A DNA stretch of 64,000 nucleotides from Mesorhizobium loti (GTDB taxonomy: Bacteria > Pseudomonadota > Alphaproteobacteria > Rhizobiales > Rhizobiaceae), in assembly GCF_002858745.1 (NCBI RefSeq), contig NZ_PJRO01000007.1:241505-305504 (forward strand), written 5' to 3'. Below, piece by piece: positions 17,288 through 25,965 of this stretch. The notes below the pieces were generated by a model. That model did not search any database and was not told the origin of the DNA. It saw only the letters and a program-made list of their open reading frames with translations. Each line of letters starts with the position of its first letter. Positions within the stretch are counted from its first letter, which is position 1. The translations under genes were made by a program, and so were the position numbers.

Positions 17288-18193
17288 ATGAGCGGCATCT
17301 CCACGGATCTGGACCTGAGGCTGACCCGCATCTTCTTCGCGGTGGTCAACGCCGGCGGGCTTTCGGCCGCGCAGCATGCGCTCAACATGCGCCAGCCGAC
17401 GATCAGCAGCCATATCGCCGACCTCGAGATGCGGCTTGGCTACCGGCTGTGCGAACGCGGCCGCAAGGGCTTCCGGCTGACGCCGAAAGGCGAGCGCTTC
17501 CTGCATGTGGCGCGGCGCTATCTCAACCTGCTCGGCGAGCTGAACATCGAGGCACGCAACATCGATCGCGAACTGGTCGGCATTCTCAATCTCGGTTTGA
17601 TCGGCAATGCGCCGGTGGCGCAGAACGCCCTGCTCAGCCGGGCGATCTCGCGGTTTCGCCGGCGTGACGAGGCCGTGCAGATCAATGTGACGATCAATTC
17701 CCCGGACCTCATCGAAGACCAGTTGGAGAATGGCCAGTTGCATGCGGCGATCGGCTATTTCTGGCGTCGCGTGCCGGTGCTGGAGTACCGGCATCTGTTT
17801 TCCGAACGACAGATCGCCTATTGCGGACGCGGTCATGCACTGTTTGCCGGCAGTGGCACCTGCACGATGGAGCAACTGTCAGGGCAAAGCTGGGCATCGC
17901 GGCGATATCCGGTGCCAACCGCACCGCAACTGCCACCGAATTCCCGCATCACCGCGTCTGCCGACAACATGGAAGCCAATCTCATTTTGATCTTGTCGGG
18001 CGAGCATCTTGGCTACCTGCCCGATCATTTTGCCGAACCGTATTGCCTGGCAGGCGACCTGGCGCCGCTCAATTCCGATACGCTGTCATACGGCGTCGAC
18101 TTCCACCTCGCGCATCGTCGCGACCACAAGGCTGACCCGGTCGTGAGCGCGTTCATCGAGGATCTCTCGACACAGGTGCAACGGCTGGCGTGA
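17288..18193 (+). CDS. LysR-family regulator, probable controller of the guanidino-acid operon
   Basis: 301 residues. N-terminal winged helix at about 10-70 (FFAVVNAGGLSAAQHALNMR, then QPTISSHIADLEMRLG), effector domain from about 95. GGAGACC is upstream of the ATG at 17288. Divergent from the NCS1 permease gene; in Pseudomonas the gbuA gene likewise has a LysR gene (gbuR) close by, which supports a GbuR-like role. The ligand is not readable from the sequence. Confidence 0.88.
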   Translation: MSGISTDLDLRLTRIFFAVVNAGGLSAAQHALNMRQPTISSHIADLEMRLGYRLCERGRKGFRLTPKGERFLHVARRYLNLLGELNIEARNIDRELVGILNLGLIGNAPVAQNALLSRAISRFRRRDEAVQINVTINSPDLIEDQLENGQLHAAIGYFWRRVPVLEYRHLFSERQIAYCGRGHALFAGSGTCTMEQLSGQSWASRRYPVPTAPQLPPNSRITASADNMEANLILILSGEHLGYLPDHFAEPYCLAGDLAPLNSDTLSYGVDFHLAHRRDHKADPVVSAFIEDLSTQVQRLA

Positions 18194-18298
18194 TGCCTGC
18201 CTTCAGATATTTTCACGGGGTGAGATACGGCACGGCACCGCCATTGCCTCCCCCTGGCTTGCCGTGGAACAGTGCGGCTGCAACATCGGAGCAGCATC

Positions 18299-18898
18299 AT
18301 GGCAGCATCCAACCAGGAAAAGCTGGTAAACTTCCTCGACGATCTCGCAGCCGCGATCGGGCCGAAAGCGGTCGGAGATACGCCTTTGGCACGTGGCTGG
18401 CAGCGGGTGGCGGACAGCATTCCGCGTGGCGAGATCGAGACTGGCCCGGCACAGCCGGCACGACGGCCCGCCTGTATCCACCTTGCTGCCGGCTATCGCA
18501 ATCTGGAAAATGCCGGATCGCATCTGAGCAGGCTCGCCGTCTCGTTTCAGGCGATCGAACCGCTGCTCGATTGGACCAGCCGCGAAGAGCGGCGTGATTC
18601 CGACGCACTCGCGCAAAACTACGCAGGAGCGACGATCGTCGGCCGCGACGGCGTCATCGCGAGCGAGCATGTCGAGATCGGCGCCTCTATTCTCAGCCCG
18701 AACACGGTCTATCCGAACCACCGCCACTCGCCGGAAGAAGTCTATATCGCCTTGTCGGAAGGTCACTGGCGGCAGGATGACGACCCGTGGGTCGAACCCG
18801 GCATCGGCGGCCTCATCCACAACCCCGCCAACATCGTCCACGCCATGCGCTCGGGTGACCAGCCGTTGTTCGCGATCTGGTGCCTGCCTTTGCCCTAG
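18299..18898 (+). CDS. Cupin protein of the DMSP-lyase (DddL-like) family
   Basis: 199 residues. The N-terminal half is helical; the C-terminal half is a cupin with metal-site residues in HRHSPEEVY (His141, His143, Glu147 region) and His181 in NIVHAM. The spacing and the LIHNP...VHAM...PLFAIW run resemble the DddL family, which cleaves dimethylsulfoniopropionate to acrylate and DMS. Many soil alphaproteobacteria carry homologues of unproven activity, so lyase function is only a suggestion. CGGAGCA precedes the ATG at 18299. It follows the LysR gene by 105 bases on the same strand. Confidence 0.7.
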   Translation: MAASNQEKLVNFLDDLAAAIGPKAVGDTPLARGWQRVADSIPRGEIETGPAQPARRPACIHLAAGYRNLENAGSHLSRLAVSFQAIEPLLDWTSREERRDSDALAQNYAGATIVGRDGVIASEHVEIGASILSPNTVYPNHRHSPEEVYIALSEGHWRQDDDPWVEPGIGGLIHNPANIVHAMRSGDQPLFAIWCLPLP

Positions 18899-18908
18899 GC
18901 AAAGTGTC

Positions 18909-18936
18909 CTTATCTCCTCTTTGTGGGGGAGATAAG
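18909..18936. terminator. Hairpin between convergent cupin and chrA genes
   Basis: CTTATCTCC (18909-18917) pairs with GGAGATAAG (18928-18936) across a 10-base loop, directly after the cupin stop and just before the chrA stop. T runs are short, so efficiency is uncertain. Confidence 0.6.
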
Positions 18937-18941
18937 AGTTA

Positions 18942-20159
18942 TCACACCACCGCCCCTGCGGCGGCGAGCAAAATCACCACCACCCAGGGCGGCGCCTTGG
19001 CGAACACCAGCAGCAGGAAGCCGCCCAGGCCAAGCATGACGTCGAGCGGATCGACGATGGCGCTGGTCAGCACCGGATCGTAGAACGCGGCGGCGAGGAT
19101 GCCGACCACCGCGGCATTGGTGCCGCGCATCGCCGCCTGCGCCCTGGGCAAGGCGCGCAGTTCGTCCCAGAACGGCAGCGTGCCATAGACAAGCAGGAGG
19201 CCAGGCAGAAAGATCGCGACCAGCGCGACAGTGGCGCCAAGCAGGCCGCTGGGCACGATGCCGGAAACCGCGCCGAGATAGGCGGCAAAGGTGAACAGCG
19301 GGCCGGGCACGGCCTGCGCTGCGCCATAACCGGCGAGGAAATCCTGCACCGGCACCCAGCCGGGCGCTGCGACCGCGTTCTCCAGCAGCGGCAGCACGAC
19401 ATGGCCGCCGCCGAACACCAGCGCACCGGAACGGTAGAAGGCATCGAAGAAGGCAAGCGCATGGCTGCCTGTCCAGGCAAAGAGCAGCGACGGCAGCACA
19501 AGCAGGACCGCAAACAGGACAAGGGCAGCAATACCAGCGCTGCGGCTGACCGGGAAAGCCGGATGCAGCGACGCCTTGCCGGCCTCGTTTTGGCAGAAAT
19601 ACAGCCCGGCAACCGCACCGGCGGCGATGGCGCCGACCTGACCGAGCCAGCCGCCGACGAAACTGGCAAGAAGCAACGCACCGAGCGCGATGGCGATGCG
19701 CTGACGGTCGGGCGTCAATGTGCGCGCCATGCCCCACAACGCCTGCGCGACCACGGCCACCGCCACCAGTTTCAGCCCGTGCAGGATGCCCTGGCCGGTC
19801 GGATTGTCGAGTGCGGCGGCACCGAAGGCAAAGGCGACCAGCAGCACCGCCGACGGCAGCGTGAATCCGGCCCAGGCAGCAATCCCGCCGGCCAGGCCGC
19901 CACCGCGCAGCACGCCGAGCGAAAAGCCGACCTGGCTGGAGGCGGGCCCGGGCAGGAACTGGCACAGCGCAACGAGATCGGCATAACCGGCCTCGTCGAT
20001 CCATTTCCGGCGCACCACAAAGGCATCGCGAAAATAGCCGAGATGCGCGATCGGTCCGCCGAAGGACGTCAGACCGAGGTGCAGAAAGGCGCGGAACACC
20101 TCGGCGATGCGCGATCCCGACACCTCATCATTTTCCCCCGCCACCATGCGCCTCGCCAT
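18942..20159 (-). CDS. chrA: Chromate ion transporter family protein (two-domain ChrA)
   Basis: 405 residues with two homologous halves, the long-chain ChrA form. First half has FLHLGLTSFGGPIAHLGYFR and QFLPGPASSQVGF, second has SGALVFGGGHVVLPLLE and AQAVPGPLFTFAAYLGA; these PGP motifs mark the family. Expected to export chromate across the inner membrane, though many soil homologues are not tied to chromate resistance. The ATG at 20159 is used; ATG 20147 is possible. No chrB regulator is adjacent. Confidence 0.92.
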   Translation of the reverse strand: MARRMVAGENDEVSGSRIAEVFRAFLHLGLTSFGGPIAHLGYFRDAFVVRRKWIDEAGYADLVALCQFLPGPASSQVGFSLGVLRGGGLAGGIAAWAGFTLPSAVLLVAFAFGAAALDNPTGQGILHGLKLVAVAVVAQALWGMARTLTPDRQRIAIALGALLLASFVGGWLGQVGAIAAGAVAGLYFCQNEAGKASLHPAFPVSRSAGIAALVLFAVLLVLPSLLFAWTGSHALAFFDAFYRSGALVFGGGHVVLPLLENAVAAPGWVPVQDFLAGYGAAQAVPGPLFTFAAYLGAVSGIVPSGLLGATVALVAIFLPGLLLVYGTLPFWDELRALPRAQAAMRGTNAAVVGILAAAFYDPVLTSAIVDPLDVMLGLGGFLLLVFAKAPPWVVVILLAAAGAVV

Positions 20160-20222
20160 CCGTCTGCGGCGGCGATCCTAGCGTCTTGCCCGGGAGGGGC
20201 AAGGGCACAGGAAGGTGCGCTA

Positions 20223-20350
20223 TGCCTTCTCCCCGTTTACGGGGAGAAGGTGTCACGAAGTGACGGATGAGGGGCGGCGTCAGGCAGACAGAAGCTGGCT
20301 CTGCCCCTCACTGTCCTGCCGGACATCTCTCCCCGTAAACGGGGCGAGAG
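20223..20350. repeat. Inverted pair of rhizobial palindromic repeats
   Basis: CTTCTCCCCGTTTACGGGGAGAAGG (split here: CTTCTCCCCG, TTTA, CGGGGAGAAG) followed by GTGACGGATGAGGGGC near 20223-20275 is repeated in inverted orientation at about 20292-20350, where CTCTCCCCG-TAAA-CGGGG-GAGAG is preceded by CTGCCCCTCACTGTCCTGCCGG. The two units face each other between chrA and the ridA-like gene. Confidence 0.7.
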
Positions 20351-20436
20351 AAGCAGCTTCGACGCAACGCCTTTTCTTCTCCCCTTGAGAGAGAGTCGAC
20401 AATCCCCGCCCCGCCTGCAAGCAGTGCCAGGCATGA

Positions 20437-20919
20437 TCACTCCAGAACGACAACAGCCTCGACCTCGAAGAGCATGGGGTCGATCGCAAGCTTGGGAACC
20501 GGAACCAGGGTCTGCGCCGGCAGCTTCTCGCCGAACATCTCCTTGACGCTCTGGGTGAGCACTCCAAGCTTTGACATGTCGTGATCGACAACGAAGACCG
20601 TGAGCTTGGCGACCTGGTCCGGCCTGGCGCCGACCCCGTCGAGGGCTGCCCGCAGGTTTGCATAGGCCTGCCTGACCTGGACAGCGAAGTCGGGCGACAG
20701 AGCTCCCTTGCTGTCCTGGCCGCCCTGTCCGGAGATATAGGCCACCCGGGCTCCAGGGGGCGTGATGACCGCCGTGCTGTAGCCATTCGGCGACGGATCG
20801 TAGAGGTTCTTTGGATTGACGATGGTCAACTCGAGGTCATTCGCCGTCGCCGCAGTGGAAACTGCCATGGTCATGATGATGAGGCCTCCGATAAGCAGAT
20901 GGTTGAGTGCACGTGACAT
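20437..20919 (-). CDS. Exported RidA/YjgF-like protein
   Basis: 160 residues starting MSRALNHLLIGGLIIMTMA and a TAATAND cleavage-like site, i.e. a signal peptide ahead of a RidA fold (VAYISGQGG, VRQAYANLRAALDGVGA, KLTVFVVD). Canonical RidA is cytosolic and hydrolyses reactive enamines using an Arg in a PARSC segment; here the matching segment is PAQTL, so the Arg is replaced by Gln. It is therefore likely a RidA-superfamily member with a different, periplasmic task. GGAGCC precedes the ATG at 20919. Divergent from a TetR gene with twin operators between them. Confidence 0.82.
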   Translation of the reverse strand: MSRALNHLLIGGLIIMTMAVSTAATANDLELTIVNPKNLYDPSPNGYSTAVITPPGARVAYISGQGGQDSKGALSPDFAVQVRQAYANLRAALDGVGARPDQVAKLTVFVVDHDMSKLGVLTQSVKEMFGEKLPAQTLVPVPKLAIDPMLFEVEAVVVLE

Positions 20920-20994
20920 GATTTGGCTCCACGGATTGTGAGCAACGGACCTTCGCAGCCGGCGCGATCGAAACCCTGGCCCTGACACCGATGC

Positions 20995-21039
20995 GACTCG
21001 TACGATATACGAGTCATCCTATGGTACGATGTACGAGTC
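20995..21039. promoter_or_regulatory. Tandem TetR-type operators
   Basis: Perfect dyad GACTCGTA-CGATA-TACGAGTC (20995-21015) and a second copy GGTA-CGATG-TACGAGTC (21023-21039), 23-24 bases apart in direct repeat. They lie between the divergent ridA-like and TetR starts and are probably bound by that TetR protein. Confidence 0.75.
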
Positions 21040-21112
21040 AATCGCGCCGCATCGACATTCCTGACGTTGCCTGCCAAAATCACGGTCCCGACCAGCAGGA
21101 AGACAAAGACGA

Positions 21113-21820
21113 ATGGCAGCCAAACGCAGTGGCGCCCAAAGCAAGCGGTCTCACCGGAAAAAGACGGACGCCCCACCGCGCAGCGAACCGCCTCTATCAC
21201 TGGAGCGCATTGTGGCAACCGCGGTGGAATTGCTGGATGCGCAAGGGGTCGACGGACTGACAATGCGCCAGCTGGCTGATCGCCTCGGCTCGGGCGTGAT
21301 GAGCCTGTACTGGCATGTCGACAACAAGGAAGGGGTCTTTGACCTGGCACTCGACGCAGTGCTCGAATATCGCGGCCCGCCGCAAATCGTCGAGGCTCAG
21401 GACTGGCGCACGGCAATCATCCATATGCTCGAAGACTGGCGCGGCAGCATGCTGCGCCATCCCTGGTCCGCATCGCTGTTGCCGAGCCGGACGCTTGGCC
21501 CGAACATCCTTGGCCGGCTGGAGCTGCTCAGCAAAACCTTGTCGGGAGCCGGTGTCACGGACGCGGATATGAACGTCGCGATATGGTCGCTGTGGAACTA
21601 CGTGATGGGTGCCACCATTACCCGGGCGAGCTTCGACCGTTCGGATGACGACATGGATGCCGCACAGCAGCGCCTTACCAGTCTCAGTGCGCACTACCCG
21701 ACAATCGAACGCACGCGCCTGTTGCTGGACAACGATTGGGATGGCGTCTTCAGGAATGGCCTGGACTTCCTGCTGGATGGCTTCGCCCCGAGACCGGGAG
21801 GTGTTGGCGCACCGCGATAG
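21113..21820 (+). CDS. TetR-family regulator (TetR class with TetR_C-type ligand domain)
   Basis: 235 residues. After a basic N-terminal tail, the helix-turn-helix is at about 30-75 (GLTMRQLADRLGSGVMSLYWHV, with the YWHV/YWHF hallmark). The remainder is helical, with DWRTAIIHMLEDWRGSMLRHPW as in tetracycline-repressor-like ligand domains. Divergent from the exported RidA-like gene and preceded by two operator copies, so autorepression and repression of that gene are expected. Confidence 0.9.
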   Translation: MAAKRSGAQSKRSHRKKTDAPPRSEPPLSLERIVATAVELLDAQGVDGLTMRQLADRLGSGVMSLYWHVDNKEGVFDLALDAVLEYRGPPQIVEAQDWRTAIIHMLEDWRGSMLRHPWSASLLPSRTLGPNILGRLELLSKTLSGAGVTDADMNVAIWSLWNYVMGATITRASFDRSDDDMDAAQQRLTSLSAHYPTIERTRLLLDNDWDGVFRNGLDFLLDGFAPRPGGVGAPR

Positions 21821-21876
21821 GCGTCATGCCATCTCAGCAGTTGGGGACATTCCCCGGTCGGTGAAACCACAATCCA

Positions 21877-22161
21877 TCACATCCGGCTCGCTGCAGCCCC
21901 CAGAACGCCCAGCAGCGTGATCAGCCCGGCAACATAATTCAACCGCGAGGTGGTGAATGTCGCGACCGCCTGGCGACCGCGCAGAAATCGTGTCGCGTAG
22001 AAAAGAACCGCCTGCAGGATCAGGAAAAAGACAATCGGGCCGAAAACCATCGAGCCTAACGCCCCGCCCCAATTGCCGTCCGAAGTCATGATCGCCGCGG
22101 ATTTCAGGTTCAAAACCACGGCGGGGACGACGACGAGACACGATGACCAGAACTGTGGCAT
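21877..22161 (-). CDS. Small hypothetical membrane protein
   Basis: 94 residues from the ATG at 22161 (GAGAGA about 10 bases upstream). Three hydrophobic segments: residues 5-18, about 38-58 (MVFGPIVFFLILQAVLFYA) and 77-92. No family recognised. It is on the minus strand between convergent TetR and the MATE gene. Composition is like its neighbours, but a chance frame cannot be ruled out. Confidence 0.5.
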   Translation of the reverse strand: MPQFWSSCLVVVPAVVLNLKSAAIMTSDGNWGGALGSMVFGPIVFFLILQAVLFYATRFLRGRQAVATFTTSRLNYVAGLITLLGVLGAAASRM

Positions 22162-22259
22162 CAGATACAATCTCTCGCAAAGCAGGCAGGCGGGTTCTGC
22201 CAAATCCGTAACATTTCCTGGCATGTCCGCAACGCTATGGGCGTCGCAGTGAACATGCC

Positions 22260-23729
22260 TCAGCTTTCCCCTTGCGGCGCGAGGCCCGCGCGTCCGCGCG
22301 GCACGCCGAGACCAGTGTCTGGCGGCTCACCCGCCGCCGGCCGTTCCTCCTCGATCATGTGCATGGTGCGCCATTTACCGAAGCGGTAGTAAGCGACCGC
22401 CAATACCAGCGACGCGATCGAACCGGCCGGGAAACTCCACCACAAGGCGTCCTGGCCAAGTGTGTCGCGCAGCGTGTAGGCAAAGCCGGTGCGGATGAAA
22501 AGCACCGAGATGACCAGGATGATCAGCGGCGGCATCACCGCGCCGGTGGCGCGAACAGTGGCGAACAGCACGATGGTGACGCCGAACAGGACGAACGACC
22601 ATGAAGCCATGTTGTTGATGTGCTGGGCGATATCCACCGCGGCGCCGTCGGCGGCAAGGAACAGGCCAAGCACCGGGCGGTCGAAGAAATAAAGCAACAG
22701 CACCAGCGTACCGGTGAGCAGGAGGTTGAAGCCAACGCCGGCAGCGGCGATACGGCCGATGCGGTCCCAGCGACGGGCGCCGACATTCTGCGCCGCCATC
22801 GACGACACGGCAGCACCGATCGCCAGTGCCGGCATCTGGATATAGGTCCAGAGCTGTGCGGCAATGCCATAGGCGGCAGCCACCTGCGAGCCGTAGCCAT
22901 TGACCATGCCCATCAGCACAAGCGCCGCCATCGAGATGACGATCATCTGCAGGCCCATCGGAATGCCCTTGGTGACGACGATGCGCAACAGCCTGGGGTC
23001 CGGCTTCAGCAAGGCGAGATCGGGCCCGGCCAGCCGCAGCGGGTGCTTGCGCCGGTAAAGCAGGATCAGGATCGCAGCCACGCTCACTGTCTGGCCGATC
23101 AGCGTGGCGAGCGCTGAACCGGCGATGCCGAAACCCGGGATAGGGCCGAAGCCGATGATGAGCAGCGGATTGAGCACGATGTCGAGCAGCACGGCGAGCG
23201 CCATGAAATAGAACGGCGTGCGGGAATCGCCGGCACCGCGCAGGATCGTCATGACAAAGGACAGCAGGTTGGCTGCCGGCACCGCGGCGAAGATGATGAC
23301 CAGGTATGCGCGCGCCAGCGGCATCACATCGGCCGGAGTGCCCAGCAGCCCGAGGATCTGGTCCACGAACAGCCAGCCGCCGAGCGCGAAGACGAGCGAG
23401 ACCAGGAAAAAGAATGTCGCGCTGGTACCGACGATGCGCCGCGCCTCGGCCATATCGCGGGCGCCGACCGACTGCGCCACCAGGATGGTTGCCGCCATGC
23501 CGATGCCGAACATGGTGCCGAGCAGGAGGAACAGCACCAGATTGGCGTTGGAGGTCGCCGCCAGCGCGGTTTCGCCAAGGAAGCGGCCGACCCAGACCGA
23601 ATTGATGGAGCCGTTGAGCGATTGCAGCACGTTGGAGCCGAGCACCGGCAGTGCGAAGACGAGAAGCGTCGAGGCGATCGGCCCGCTGGTGAGGTCGCGC
23701 GGGCGGCGGGGTGCTGTCTTGTCGGTCAT
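22260..23729 (-). CDS. MATE-family multidrug efflux protein
   Basis: 489 residues, about twelve helices in two MATE halves. First half has PVLGSNVLQSLNGSINSVWVGRFLG and LVAQSVGARD; second half has GIPMGLQMIVISMA and MAAQNVGARRWDR, the paired Q-x-x-GA signatures. Cation-driven export of drugs across the inner membrane. AGGAACG is upstream of the ATG. The C-terminal 30 residues are a charged cytoplasmic tail. A TTACCCGGGTAA dyad 100 bases upstream may be its operator. Confidence 0.93.
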   Translation of the reverse strand: MTDKTAPRRPRDLTSGPIASTLLVFALPVLGSNVLQSLNGSINSVWVGRFLGETALAATSNANLVLFLLLGTMFGIGMAATILVAQSVGARDMAEARRIVGTSATFFFLVSLVFALGGWLFVDQILGLLGTPADVMPLARAYLVIIFAAVPAANLLSFVMTILRGAGDSRTPFYFMALAVLLDIVLNPLLIIGFGPIPGFGIAGSALATLIGQTVSVAAILILLYRRKHPLRLAGPDLALLKPDPRLLRIVVTKGIPMGLQMIVISMAALVLMGMVNGYGSQVAAAYGIAAQLWTYIQMPALAIGAAVSSMAAQNVGARRWDRIGRIAAAGVGFNLLLTGTLVLLLYFFDRPVLGLFLAADGAAVDIAQHINNMASWSFVLFGVTIVLFATVRATGAVMPPLIILVISVLFIRTGFAYTLRDTLGQDALWWSFPAGSIASLVLAVAYYRFGKWRTMHMIEEERPAAGEPPDTGLGVPRGRAGLAPQGES

Positions 23730-23828
23730 GGCTGCTCGTTCCTGATTCCGCCGTCCTGGAGACTGTAGCGAAATGCTGCTGTTGTCGAAACGGCAGCCCT
23801 ATGCCCTGCTTTGTCGGCCTCGTCAATA

Positions 23829-23840
23829 TTACCCGGGTAA
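23829..23840. promoter_or_regulatory. TTACCCGGGTAA dyad in the 323-base MATE/cyclase gap
   Basis: Perfect 12-base palindrome with AT-rich flanks, extended to about ATTTTACCCGGGTAATAT on the minus strand. It is about 100 bases before the MATE start and 213 before the cyclase start. Such dyads suit TetR/MarR-like repressors of efflux genes. The rest of 23730-24052 has no visible gene. Confidence 0.5.
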
Positions 23841-24052
23841 AATTAATGATATATGCGCACAACTGGTTCAAGCGAACAGTTTCCCGACCTGACGACGCAT
23901 GTCAGATCAAGGCCCGGGTCAGCCGACGCTCAAGAAGTTGGTCGGGCATTCATTGAATTTGATTAGAATGCAGTCGCGCTTGGAATCCCATTCTTAAAGA
24001 CGGCAAGCTAGATAGGAAGGGGGCAAGGGGAACACTCGATCGCGCACAGCTA

Positions 24053-25954
24053 ATGCAGCAAATACAAATACTTGGCTCCAGTCAGAAAGCGGGAACCATG
24101 GCACGGTTCCTGTTATTGATGACCTTGCTCGGCCTGGCCAACTACCTTTCGAACTCGCTGTTCCGTATCGAGGGCATGGTTGCCCTGCAGCTCACCTATG
24201 CCTTGCTGCTGGCGATCCTGCTTCTGACACCACGCCGGCAATGGCCGGCCTATCTCGTCACCGCGTTTCCGATGCTGATGATCGTCCGGGCTCTGGCGAT
24301 CGGGTCAGCCTCCGAACTGACCAGCCTCTTTGCGTTGGTGAGCACTATAACGTCGATCTTGACCGCTGCCGTGGGCGCCGCAATCCTGTCGCGCGACCGC
24401 GACTGGGTCGAGGGCCGTTCCGACCAGCTTGGCGCCTGGGCAACCGCCGGCTTCGTCACGGTGGTGGCACTGCCGCTCGTCTGCGCCACCGTATTTGCCG
24501 CCGTGCGCATTCCGCCGGCCGGATACAGTTCGACTGACTACTGGTTCAATGTGTATTCCAACACCGCACTCGCCTATCTGGTGCTGACGCCGCCGGTGCT
24601 GCGGGCGCGCCCACGGCAATGGCGCGAACTCTACCGCAGCGGCAAACTGCCGGAAGCGATTGCCTTGATCGCCGGCTTCGGCGCATTCGCAGCGCTCATC
24701 TTCACGCAGTCGTCGGTGTTGCCGCTGTTCCTGATCCTGCCGCCGCTGATCATCATCCTTTTCCGCGTCGGCTTCATAGGGCTCTCTGTTGCCATGGCTC
24801 TGCTGGTGCCGATCGCTGTGCTTTTGACCGGCGGCGGACAGGGGCCCTTCTATGCCATAGATCATCCGGGTGTGGTGGGTGGTGTCCAGAATGAGACCGA
24901 TGTCCTGCACGCACTGATGCTTTGCCGCGTGTTCCTGGTGCTCACTTTCATCATTGTCGTCATGATCGCGGCACTGCTGCACGAGCGCGAACAACTGCAG
25001 CGCCTGGCCCAGGCCGATCGTGACATCTACGAAATGGTTGCACGCCAATCCGGTGACATGGCCTTCGTCTGCGATCTCGACGGGCGTATCGTCTTCATTT
25101 CACCGGTGGCCGCACAAGTGCTCGGTTTTGGCGAGAGCGCGCTCAGCAACTTCGACTGGCGCAACCACATCCACCCGGACGATCTCGGCACCATTGACGC
25201 CGCCCTGCAACGCGTGGGTCGTGGCGAGGAACACGTCGACTATCTTTTCCGGGCCTTCGATGCCGGCGGAGACGAGCTGTGGTTCGAAAACCGTGTGCGC
25301 CTGTCGACCGCAACGGCCAAGGACACGCCACGCTTGATCGTCGGCTCCACCCGCGAGGTCACGGCCCGCATCCTGCGCGAACAGCAGCTGGAAAAAATGG
25401 CCACCGTCGATGTTCTGACCGGACTGCCCAATCGGCGCCAGCTCAACGAGCAAAGCCGCCTAAAGTGGCGACTGGCCGCGCGGCACAGCGACTTTCTCAC
25501 GATCCACGTCATCGATATCGACTTCTTCAAGGCCTATAACGACGTCTATGGCCACGCCAAGGGCGACAAGTGCCTGCGCGAGGTGGCTACCGCGATCCGC
25601 AAGGTATTGAAGCGGCCGGATGACTTCTGTGCGCGTTACGGCGGCGAAGAGTTCGTCGCGCTGTTGCCCGGCACCGATGCGGCCGGAGCACTGAAGATCG
25701 GCGAAGACATTTGCGCGGCGGTGCGTGACCTCAACATACGACACGATACCAGCGAATATGGCATCGTGTCGGTGAGCGTGGGCTGCGCGACCATCCGTCC
25801 TGCCTTCGCCGACGATGACGGCTCGCTGTTCGAGGCCGCCGATGCGGCGCTCTACCAGGCGAAACGGCAGGGCCGTAACCGGGTCGTGGCCAGCAACCTG
25901 CGAAATCTGATGATCGAAGCGAACATCGTGGCGCTACCCAAGCGCCAGGGCTGA
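24053..25954 (+). CDS. Diguanylate cyclase with MASE1-like membrane sensor and PAS domain
   Basis: 633 residues. About 15-310 is a multi-helix MASE1-like membrane sensor; about 325-440 a PAS domain (IYEMVARQSGDMAFVCDLDG, ending in a PAC-like strand); 445-620 a GGDEF domain (TVDVLTGLPNRRQ). The active site is GGEEF at 530-534 and the RPDD inhibitory site is at 521-524, five residues upstream, so synthesis of c-di-GMP with product inhibition is predicted. No EAL domain. The ATG at 24053 lacks a close ribosome-binding site; ATG 24098 is an alternative start just before the first helix. Confidence 0.92.
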   Translation: MQQIQILGSSQKAGTMARFLLLMTLLGLANYLSNSLFRIEGMVALQLTYALLLAILLLTPRRQWPAYLVTAFPMLMIVRALAIGSASELTSLFALVSTITSILTAAVGAAILSRDRDWVEGRSDQLGAWATAGFVTVVALPLVCATVFAAVRIPPAGYSSTDYWFNVYSNTALAYLVLTPPVLRARPRQWRELYRSGKLPEAIALIAGFGAFAALIFTQSSVLPLFLILPPLIIILFRVGFIGLSVAMALLVPIAVLLTGGGQGPFYAIDHPGVVGGVQNETDVLHALMLCRVFLVLTFIIVVMIAALLHEREQLQRLAQADRDIYEMVARQSGDMAFVCDLDGRIVFISPVAAQVLGFGESALSNFDWRNHIHPDDLGTIDAALQRVGRGEEHVDYLFRAFDAGGDELWFENRVRLSTATAKDTPRLIVGSTREVTARILREQQLEKMATVDVLTGLPNRRQLNEQSRLKWRLAARHSDFLTIHVIDIDFFKAYNDVYGHAKGDKCLREVATAIRKVLKRPDDFCARYGGEEFVALLPGTDAAGALKIGEDICAAVRDLNIRHDTSEYGIVSVSVGCATIRPAFADDDGSLFEAADAALYQAKRQGRNRVVASNLRNLMIEANIVALPKRQG

Positions 25955-25965
25955 CCCACCAAGGC

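Noticed and set aside
18299..18898. Firm call as DMSP lyase DddL
   Set aside because: Family resemblance only; neighbours give no DMSP context.
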